A stretch of DNA of 6,659 nt, taken from assembly GCA_034437315.1 (NCBI GenBank), contig DAOTUC010000353.1, positions 1 through 6,659 of the forward strand, given 5' to 3'. The notes under the pieces are model-generated. The model made no database searches. It saw only the letters and a program-made list of their open reading frames with translations, and was not told where the DNA came from. This document shows, in pieces, positions 1 through 5,040 of the stretch. This stretch comes from DSAR01 sp034437315 (lineage in GTDB: Bacteria; Chloroflexota; Anaerolineae; B4-G1). Position numbers and translations under genes: made by a program. Positions within the stretch are counted from its first letter, which is position 1; each line of letters begins with the position of its first letter.

Positions 1-125
1 ACCCTAAAGGTTTTGCTCAAGGCCGCGCAAACAACGTTTTTGCCTTAAACAATGACCTTTTTCCATCAAAACCAGCGCAAAAACCTTTAGGGTCTATGAT
101 GGGCCATGCGAAATCCTGAAGACCC
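1..125 (-). repeat. Family A palindromic MITE-like repeat, left copy (cut by window start)
   Basis: The reverse complement of this stretch matches 6510-6634 at 123 of 125 positions without gaps; the differences lie opposite 6530 and 6633. Within it, ACCCTAAAGGTTTTGC (1-16) and GCAAAAACCTTTAGGGT (77-93) are inverted copies of each other differing by one T, so the element is itself palindromic. The right copy continues about 25 bases past the point where this one meets position 1, so this copy is probably truncated by the window edge. It contains no transposase gene. The arrangement fits a non-autonomous MITE or a large REP-like palindrome; I do not recognise a named family. Confidence 0.85.
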
Positions 126-210
126 AAACTTAATAGTGTTCTCATCCGTGTATTCATTATTCTCCAACCTATCCCGGACGAGCTGGAACTAACGAGAGAC
201 ATCGACAGCA

Positions 211-235
211 AATTCTTGCTCAACGTACAAGAATT
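211..235. repeat. Small inverted repeat in the leftmost gene-poor region
   Basis: AATTCTTG (211-218) and CAAGAATT (228-235) form an 8-bp perfect inverted repeat around a 9-nt loop. It is AT-rich and has no T-run, so it is not a convincing terminator. It could be a protein-binding site or chance. Confidence 0.4.
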
Positions 236-240
236 CTATC

Positions 241-255
241 GGTTAAGCCTTAACC
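241..255. promoter_or_regulatory. 15-bp palindrome, possible operator
   Basis: GGTTAAG (241-247) and CTTAACC (249-255) are perfect inverted arms around a single base. This compact symmetry resembles a dimeric-regulator site, but it lies about 300 bp before the nearest plus-strand start and overlaps the stop of the suspected decayed frame. No nearby regulator gene is visible, so the role is a guess. Confidence 0.25.
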
Positions 256-370
256 TGATGAACTAGAGTCAATGGGCTTGCCGCATCAATGACACACTTG
301 CATTTCTCGTCCCAATAGAGATGGGGTTGTATCTTCTCAATTGGAGAAAACTCATTGGGTTGCCGCTTTA

Positions 371-390
371 TTCTGATTTTTTCTGATTTT
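371..390. repeat. Two tandem copies of TTCTGATTTT
   Basis: A 10-bp unit occurs twice in immediate succession (371-380 and 381-390). The pair is flanked by CCGCT (363-367) and AGCGG (393-397) in inverted orientation. This may be replication slippage or a small structured site; no function can be assigned. Confidence 0.5.
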
Positions 391-478
391 TTGAGCGGAT
401 ACGACGGCAGCTTGGCCATAATAGGCTGAATCGTCATTTCAACGTCGAGTGTTCTGTCGGTTAGGTCGATACACTGAG

Positions 479-498
479 CATGCTGGGCGTCCAGCATG
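479..498. other. Perfect 8-bp hairpin upstream of the first gene
   Basis: CATGCTGG (479-486) and CCAGCATG (491-498) pair perfectly around a 4-nt loop. No T-run follows on either strand, so it is not an intrinsic terminator by itself. It lies about 60 nt upstream of the GTG of the PIN/TRAM gene and, with the second hairpin at 512-535, may be part of a structured 5' leader. Confidence 0.45.
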
Positions 499-511
499 GA
501 GCGATTGAACG

Positions 512-547
512 GGTGAGGGCCGCTTGGTACTCACCTGTTTTTTATTT
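512..547 (+). terminator. Terminator-like hairpin with U-run just before the first gene
   Basis: GGTGAG (512-517) and CTCACC (530-535) form a 6-bp stem around a 12-nt loop, followed by TGTTTTTTATTT (536-547). The shape is that of a modest intrinsic terminator on the + strand. It is placed directly against the ribosome binding site of the next gene. It could end transcription coming from the left, or act as an attenuator if the promoter lies upstream of it. The stem is short and the loop large, so efficiency is uncertain. Confidence 0.4.
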
Positions 548-553
548 GGAGGA
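548..553 (+). promoter_or_regulatory. Ribosome binding site GGAGGA fixing a GTG start
   Basis: GGAGGA lies 5 nt before GTG at 559. This strong Shine-Dalgarno supports the GTG as the true start over later ATG codons, and the predicted first membrane helix begins only a few residues in. Confidence 0.8.
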
Positions 554-558
554 TATCT

Positions 559-1608
559 GTGAGCGCAGAATTTGTCTCGCGAATTATCGGTATGATTATA
601 TTGGCTGTGGGCGGCGCCTTTCTGGGCGTCTATCTGGCCCAACTATCTCAGGATCCCCCGACGCAAAGTGGCGCGATATTCCTGCTTGTAGGCGCGCTGA
701 TAGGCCTGGTTTTAACACCTTACGTCACAGTTCGACCCTTCGTCGCGATGCGCAAACGGATCCGCAATATGCCGGCTCAACAACTGCTCTCGTCTATCCT
801 GGGGCTGATTCTCGGCCTGGTCATCGCGGGCTTGATCTCCTTCCCTCTCTCTATGCTGCCCCAGCCTTTCAACCAGATTCTGCCCTTCGTCGCGGCTGTC
901 CTGTTTGGATACCTGGGCATCGTCGTCATGGTCACCCGGCAACACGATATCTTCTCCATCATCCGCGGGCAATTGCCGGCGCGCAGTGAGCGCCAAGCAT
1001 CAGATTATCGCTCTTCAAGCCGGCCGATCCTGCTCGACACCAGCGTGATCATCGACGGTCGCATCGCCGATATTGGACGAACCGGTTTCATTGATGGGGA
1101 GATGGTCGTCCCTCGATTTGTCCTCAACGAACTCCAACACATCGCCGATTCCTCAGACACCCTGCGTCGCAACCGGGGGCGGCGGGGGCTGGAGATGCTC
1201 CATCGACTGCAAGAAGAGTCCATCACGCCCATCCGCATCACCGATATGGACGTTGAGGACGTCCGCGAGGTCGATGATAAACTTGTGATGCTCGGCAAGC
1301 GGTTGCGATGTCCAATTATGACCAATGATTACAATCTCAACCGAGTGGCCGAATTGCAGGGGGTTCAGGTGCTCAACATCAACGAATTGGCCAACGCTGT
1401 CAAAGCGCTCTTTCTACCTGGCGAATCCATGGTCGTCAAAATCGTCCAGGAAGGGAAGGAGGTCGGTCAGGGGGTTGGGTATCTCGACGATGGCACGATG
1501 GTCGTGGTGGAAGATGGGGAATCTTACATCGACCAGACGCCGGAGGTGATGGTCACCAAGGTGTTACAGACATCCGCCGGTCGCATGCTTTTTGCGCGAT
1601 TGAACTGA
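559..1608 (+). CDS. yacL: YacL-like integral membrane PIN/TRAM domain protein
   Basis: The 349-residue product has three parts. The N-terminal part carries four hydrophobic segments at about residues 9-30, 38-57, 77-98 and 106-127, so it sits in the membrane. A PIN-type nuclease domain at about 155-280 opens with LLDTSVIIDGR and has conserved acidic residues at D160, D166, E191, D239/D240 and D257 (in MTNDYNL). A C-terminal TRAM domain at about 286-347 (GESMVVKIVQEGKEVGQGVGYL) is expected to bind RNA. This order and length match Bacillus YacL (about 366 residues). PIN domains are metal-dependent RNases, but the substrate of this family is not established to my knowledge. The start is GTG with GGAGGA upstream. 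It heads the cluster; its spacing to cysS has apparently been enlarged by a repeat insertion. The gene symbol is by family resemblance. Confidence 0.92.
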   Translation: MSAEFVSRIIGMIILAVGGAFLGVYLAQLSQDPPTQSGAIFLLVGALIGLVLTPYVTVRPFVAMRKRIRNMPAQQLLSSILGLILGLVIAGLISFPLSMLPQPFNQILPFVAAVLFGYLGIVVMVTRQHDIFSIIRGQLPARSERQASDYRSSSRPILLDTSVIIDGRIADIGRTGFIDGEMVVPRFVLNELQHIADSSDTLRRNRGRRGLEMLHRLQEESITPIRITDMDVEDVREVDDKLVMLGKRLRCPIMTNDYNLNRVAELQGVQVLNINELANAVKALFLPGESMVVKIVQEGKEVGQGVGYLDDGTMVVVEDGESYIDQTPEVMVTKVLQTSAGRMLFARLN

Positions 1609-1619
1609 ACTTGATAAAG
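1609..1619. repeat. Left copy of 11-bp direct repeat (putative target-site duplication)
   Basis: ACTTGATAAAG begins at the base after the yacL stop codon and recurs exactly at 1701-1711, bracketing the family B element. The base before and the base after differ between the two copies, so the repeat is exactly 11 bp. Confidence 0.7.
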
Positions 1620-1700
1620 AGATTGTTAAAAAACTCACTCAGAAACCCGTCCTCGGGCGGACTGACGCACTCGAGACGGTGGCTAGAGCAGGTTTTTAAT
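1620..1700 (+). mobile_element. Family B MITE-like element between yacL and cysS
   Basis: This 81-bp stretch is enclosed by a perfect 11-bp direct repeat, as expected after transposition. Positions 1626-1700 align without gaps to the reverse complement of 6435-6509, 58 of 75 positions identical, with the best blocks ACCCGTCCTCGGGC and GTGGCTAGAG. Its ends are loosely inverted (TTAAAAAACTC at the left, GGTTTTTAA at the right), and CCCG-TCCT-CGGG inside can form a small hairpin. It has no coding capacity. It is best read as a non-autonomous mobile element; I do not recognise a named family. A structured RNA is a less likely alternative, because the other copy lies in the opposite orientation to transcription. 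Confidence 0.7.
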
Positions 1701-1711
1701 ACTTGATAAAG
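1701..1711. repeat. Right copy of 11-bp direct repeat, contributing to the cysS ribosome binding site
   Basis: ACTTGATAAAG recurs here. Its last bases join the downstream GAAG to give AAAGGAAG, the Shine-Dalgarno of cysS with its ATG at 1720. The duplication would therefore have preserved the ribosome binding site of cysS when the element inserted. Confidence 0.7.
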
Positions 1712-1719
1712 GAAGAAGA

Positions 1720-3177
1720 ATGCCCCTTCAAATTTTCAACTATCTAACCCGAGAAAAAGAACCCTTCAAACCGTTGGAGCGGGGCAAGGTTGGGATGTAC
1801 GTCTGTGGCCCCACCGTCTACGATCACGCCCACCTGGGACACGCTAAATTATACATCGCGATGGACGTCATCGTGCGTTACCTGCGTTTCTCTGGTTACG
1901 ACGTGCGCTACGTCCAAAACATCACCGACGTGGGGCATATCCTGGATACCGGGGAGGATCGCATCATCAAGAAGGCGCGATTGGAGCGGATTGAACCGAT
2001 GGAGATCGCGGAGATGTACACCCGTTCCTATTTCGAGGATATGGACGCTTTGAACGTCATTCGCCCCAATATTTCGCCCCGTGCCAGCGGGCACGTCATT
2101 GAACAAATCGAAATCGTCAGGGAATTGATCGAGAAGGGGCACGCTTACGAGACGCCAGAGGGGGATGTCTATTTTTCGGTGGCGTCGTTCCCCGACTATG
2201 GCAAGCTCTCCGGTCGCAAGGTCGACGAACTCGTATCTGGTTCCCGGGTCGATCTGCGGGCGAATAAACGGCATCAGGCTGACTTTGCCTTGTGGAAGCA
2301 CGCCGAAGCGGAGCACATCCTGCGCTGGCCCTCTCCCTGGGGGTGGGGTTATCCGGGTTGGCACGTGGAATGCACGGCTATGGCGACGAAATACCTGGGG
2401 CAAACTTTCGACATCCACGGCGGCGGGCTGGAAAACATATTCCCCCACAATGAATGTGAAATCGCCCAATCGGAGGCCTATTCCGGGCAGCCTTTCGCCC
2501 GCTATTTCGCGTTAGCTGGTTCTCTGACCGTCAATGGGGTCAAGATGAGCAAAAGCACAGGCAATTTCCTGACCATCAAAGACGCGCTCAAAATTTACAG
2601 CCCTGAGGCGATCCGGCTATTCGTCCTCTCCTGTCATTATCGCAACCCGGTCGACTTCAGTCGAGAGGCCCTCATCGCCGCCGAACGGGGCGCCGAACGA
2701 TTGCTCAACACCGTTCACAACTTACGCAAACACATTGAACAGGCCATTCCCTCTGGTACAGCGGACCTCTCATACATCACCGAGCTTGACCCTTACCGTG
2801 ACGCCTTTATCGAGGCGATGAATGACGATTTTAACACGCCTCAGGCTATCGCTGTCCTGTTCGACCTCAACCGCGAGGTGAACGCGCTGCTCAGTTCGGG
2901 AGAGTTGCTGGGGCGAGGCACCCTGTCGGCCATCGACAATCTGTATCGCGACCTGGGGAACAAGGTGTTGGGCATTATCCCCAATGACCTGACGGAGGAA
3001 TTCTGCGGCGAGATTGTCGATGGATTGGTAGACATTATCCTGGATATCCGCAGGCGCTACCGGGAGAATAAAGAATGGGACAAAGCTGATGGGTTGCGGC
3101 GTCGATTGGGCGAATTAAACGTCGTCATCGACGATCGGCCGGAGGGGCCTGTCTGGCGAATCGAGCGCGGACAATAA
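1720..3177 (+). CDS. cysS: Cysteinyl-tRNA synthetase
   Basis: This cytoplasmic class I aminoacyl-tRNA synthetase charges tRNA-Cys with cysteine using ATP. The 485 residues match the usual length of about 460-490. The MYVCGPTVYD motif holds zinc ligand C29, and the HIGH signature appears as HLGH at 38-41. WHVEC supplies C218, and IFPHNECEIAQSEA supplies H243 and E247, so all four zinc ligands known from E. coli CysRS (two Cys, His, Glu) are present. KMSKS is at 275-279. The C-terminal helical and anticodon-binding part runs from about 320. Between the ligands H243 and E247, the common HHENE is HNECE here. AAAGGAAG precedes the ATG. The downstream rlmB begins 11 nt after the stop, suggesting co-transcription. 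Confidence 0.98.
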   Translation: MPLQIFNYLTREKEPFKPLERGKVGMYVCGPTVYDHAHLGHAKLYIAMDVIVRYLRFSGYDVRYVQNITDVGHILDTGEDRIIKKARLERIEPMEIAEMYTRSYFEDMDALNVIRPNISPRASGHVIEQIEIVRELIEKGHAYETPEGDVYFSVASFPDYGKLSGRKVDELVSGSRVDLRANKRHQADFALWKHAEAEHILRWPSPWGWGYPGWHVECTAMATKYLGQTFDIHGGGLENIFPHNECEIAQSEAYSGQPFARYFALAGSLTVNGVKMSKSTGNFLTIKDALKIYSPEAIRLFVLSCHYRNPVDFSREALIAAERGAERLLNTVHNLRKHIEQAIPSGTADLSYITELDPYRDAFIEAMNDDFNTPQAIAVLFDLNREVNALLSSGELLGRGTLSAIDNLYRDLGNKVLGIIPNDLTEEFCGEIVDGLVDIILDIRRRYRENKEWDKADGLRRRLGELNVVIDDRPEGPVWRIERGQ

Positions 3178-3188
3178 ACGAGGGGGCT

Positions 3189-3935
3189 ATGCGAGAAATA
3201 ATCTATGGCCGGCGAGCGGTGCACGAGTCGCTGTTGGCCGGGCGGCGTAAATACTACAAGCTAATATTGGCTGAGGGGGGTCGACAATCGGGCCTCATCG
3301 ACGAGATCGTCGCGCTGGCCCGGCAGGCGGGTGCACCGGTGATCAGCGCGCGGCGAGGCGAGTTGGACAAGATCGGCGACGTCCACCACCAGGGCGTCGC
3401 GCTAGAGGTTGATCCGTATCCCTACGCGCTTCTTCACGACTTGCTGCCCGAATCTCCCGCTCAATCGCGGGAAGACGGCCCGTTGTTTCTGCTGCTTGAC
3501 CTGCTGCAAGACCCCCAGAATGTCGGGAGCCTGTTGCGCACGGCGGAAGCGGTGGGCGTCGACGGCGTCGTCATCCAAAGACGCCGAGCGGTCGACATCA
3601 CGCCCACCGTCGTCCACACCTCAGTTGGCGCGACGGAGCATCTGCGCATCGCTCAGGTGACCAACATGGTCAATGCGATGCGCGACCTCAAGGCGCTTGA
3701 CGTCTGGATCGCCGGGCTAGAGGCCGCGCCCGACGCTCAACGATACGACCGGGCGGATTTGCGAGGCCCGCTGGCCATTGTGGTGGGCAGTGAGGGGGAA
3801 GGGTTGCGCCGGCTGGTGCGCGAAACCTGCGATTTTCTCCTGCAGATCCCCATGTTGGGCCAGATCGCGTCGCTCAACGCCTCGGTAGCCGGATCCGTCA
3901 CCCTGTATGAAGCGTTACGCCAGCGACAGTCCTAA
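3189..3935 (+). CDS. rlmB: RlmB-type 23S rRNA (guanosine-2'-O-)-methyltransferase (SpoU/TrmH family)
   Basis: The product is a 248-residue SPOUT methyltransferase that transfers a methyl group from S-adenosylmethionine to a ribose 2'-OH; for RlmB the target is G2251 of 23S rRNA. The N-terminal substrate-binding domain (about 3-77) begins IYGRRAVHESL and ends near HHQGVALEV. The catalytic domain holds the three SpoU motifs: DPQNVGSLLRTAEAVG (N111, R117), IVVGSEGEGL (198-206, with E202) and IPMLGQIASLNASVAG (220-235, with N230). The knot-forming C-terminus is complete. AGGGGG lies just before the ATG, close to the cysS stop. The exact target nucleotide cannot be proved from sequence, since TrmH-family members differ in specificity, but the cysS-rlmB neighbourhood and length favour RlmB. 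Confidence 0.94.
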   Translation: MREIIYGRRAVHESLLAGRRKYYKLILAEGGRQSGLIDEIVALARQAGAPVISARRGELDKIGDVHHQGVALEVDPYPYALLHDLLPESPAQSREDGPLFLLLDLLQDPQNVGSLLRTAEAVGVDGVVIQRRRAVDITPTVVHTSVGATEHLRIAQVTNMVNAMRDLKALDVWIAGLEAAPDAQRYDRADLRGPLAIVVGSEGEGLRRLVRETCDFLLQIPMLGQIASLNASVAGSVTLYEALRQRQS

Positions 3936-3939
3936 ACCA

Positions 3940-5034
3940 ATGACAATTAACGATAAATCGACCGAGCAACAAGCATCCAGCGCTGCGCCTCTGGGGACTG
4001 ATCCGCATCAGGGGTCCCGCATTAACTGGGGCGCCGTCATCGGTGTGATCGTCAGCGGCCTCTTTCTGTACGTCGCCGTCCGGGGCCTTCACCTGCGGAA
4101 AGTGTGGGAGGCGTTCAGGCAGGCCCAATATATCTGGATCATCCCCTCGGTACTTCTATATCTCCTCGCGTTGATGGCCCGCACCGCTCGTTGGCAGGCG
4201 CTGCTCTCTGCCGAGAAGAAAATTCGCTTTCGGGACCTGCTGCCCACCATGGCGATGGGGCGCGGCGCTAACAACATCTACCCCTTCCGCACCGGTGAGA
4301 TTGTGCGCGTCCTCCTGTTGCGCCAAAGGAACGGGGTATCTGGGGCCGCCGGCCTGGCATCCATTCTGGTCGAGCGGGTGTTCGATGGGCTGACAATGAT
4401 CCTGTTCCTCATCCTGGCGGCCCTCATCGGCGGCATTCCCGCCTACCTGCGCTACGTCTTCTGGGCCGCGATAGGCGTTTTTGGGGCCGCGTTAGTTTCA
4501 ATCTACGCCCTCGTCCTGTGGCCCACGCTTTTCCAGAGTGTGGCGGAGTGGTTCATCGACCACCTCGTCCCCAGGCCTCTCCGCGCCAGATTGCGCGATA
4601 TGGTTGAAAGATTCATCTACGGCTTCTCTTCCATCCGGTCCGCCCTGACGTTGACGCTCGTCCTTTTCTTCTCCATCAGCGTCTGGTCGGCCGAGACCTT
4701 CAGCTACTGGCTGATGATGCACGCCTTTGGTTTCGGCGATAGCGTGACCTTCCACCAACTTTTGTTGATGAGCAGCGCGGCCAACCTGGGCACTGCGCTT
4801 CCATCGGGGCCGGGCAATATCGGCACCTTCGACGCCCCCGCTATCCTGGTTCTGACCTGGGTGGGCATCCCGGAGAATACGGCCATCAGCTACCAGACGT
4901 TGCTGCACGCCGTCCTGTGGAACACGGAAACGCTGTACGGCCTGTGGTTTATGTGGCGTAGTGGCATCAAAAAAGCGGATCTGGATCGAACGTTGGCGGA
5001 GGAGTCTACCCCTCAGCGGCAGGGGGAGGAGTGA
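3940..5034 (+). CDS. UPF0104 / LPG_synthase_TM family integral membrane protein
   Basis: This is a polytopic inner-membrane protein with roughly seven or eight hydrophobic segments. Counted from an upstream ATG at 3907, they lie near residues 42-58, 76-92, 160-178, 181-205, 246-272, 284-298, 305-322 and 328-350. Family-type motifs are visible: RWQALL, NIYPFRTGEIVRVLLLR, SILVERVFDGLTM and PSGPGNIGTFDAPAILVL. The family shares the flippase-like membrane part of MprF, but there is no C-terminal lysyl-transferase domain, so lysyl-phosphatidylglycerol synthesis is not supported. Relatives such as AglD and YbhN sit near lipid or glycan genes; movement of a lipid or polyprenyl intermediate is an inference. 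I favour ATG 3940 (364 residues), 4 nt after the rlmB stop. ATG 3907 would give 375 residues and a 29-nt overlap. Neither has a strong Shine-Dalgarno, which suggests translational coupling to rlmB. Confidence 0.88.
   Translation: MTINDKSTEQQASSAAPLGTDPHQGSRINWGAVIGVIVSGLFLYVAVRGLHLRKVWEAFRQAQYIWIIPSVLLYLLALMARTARWQALLSAEKKIRFRDLLPTMAMGRGANNIYPFRTGEIVRVLLLRQRNGVSGAAGLASILVERVFDGLTMILFLILAALIGGIPAYLRYVFWAAIGVFGAALVSIYALVLWPTLFQSVAEWFIDHLVPRPLRARLRDMVERFIYGFSSIRSALTLTLVLFFSISVWSAETFSYWLMMHAFGFGDSVTFHQLLLMSSAANLGTALPSGPGNIGTFDAPAILVLTWVGIPENTAISYQTLLHAVLWNTETLYGLWFMWRSGIKKADLDRTLAEESTPQRQGEE
5021..5030 (+). promoter_or_regulatory. Ribosome binding site AGGGGGAGGA for a TTG start
   Basis: This strong purine-rich Shine-Dalgarno lies inside the end of the membrane-protein gene, 10 nt before TTG at 5041. 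The in-frame ATG at 5062 has only a weak match (CGAGA) upstream, so the spacing favours the TTG. Confidence 0.6.
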
Positions 5035-5040
5035 AGCAGA

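Larger units (their letters stand above)
121..497 (-). pseudogene. Possible decayed minus-strand gene, unrecognised
   Basis: On the minus strand an 84-codon frame opens at an ATG at 497 and stops at 243-245. The same frame then continues as protein-like sequence (PIEFLYVEQEFAVDVSR) to a second stop at 189-191, and on through RDRLENNEYTDENTIKFG into the family A repeat. No plus-strand gene lies here, so this is not a shadow. The composition (charged and aromatic residues, for example HLYWDEKCKC) looks like real protein, but I recognise no family and see no Shine-Dalgarno before the ATG. The ATG also lies inside a hairpin (479-498). The likeliest reading is a remnant of an older gene broken by two stops and a repeat insertion; chance open frame is the alternative. 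Confidence 0.25.

Noticed and set aside
1..125. CRISPR array or tRNA gene in the terminal repeats
   Set aside because: There is no regular repeat-spacer pattern, and the hairpins do not form a cloverleaf or carry the conserved T-loop sequence.
391..422. Sigma-70 promoter TTGAGC...CATAAT upstream of yacL
   Set aside because: The spacer would be 20 nt, beyond the usual 16-18, and no better match was found, so no promoter is called.
480..989. Plus-strand open frame of 169 codons overlapping the start of yacL
   Set aside because: It overlaps the membrane part of the PIN/TRAM gene in another frame, has arginine/proline-rich shadow composition and no good ribosome binding site.
1609..1719. T-box riboswitch upstream of cysS
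   Set aside because: A T-box would be natural for a tRNA synthetase gene, but the conserved antiterminator motif (AGGGTGGNACCGCG type) is absent. The sequence is a dispersed repeat with a relative downstream of an unrelated gene in opposite orientation, and it is bracketed by a direct repeat.
1849..2469. Minus-strand open frame of 206 codons
   Set aside because: It is antisense to the catalytic part of cysS, whose motifs fix the coding frame.
3940..5034. Lysylphosphatidylglycerol synthase (MprF)
   Set aside because: Only the membrane flippase-like part is present; the C-terminal lysyl-transfer domain is missing.
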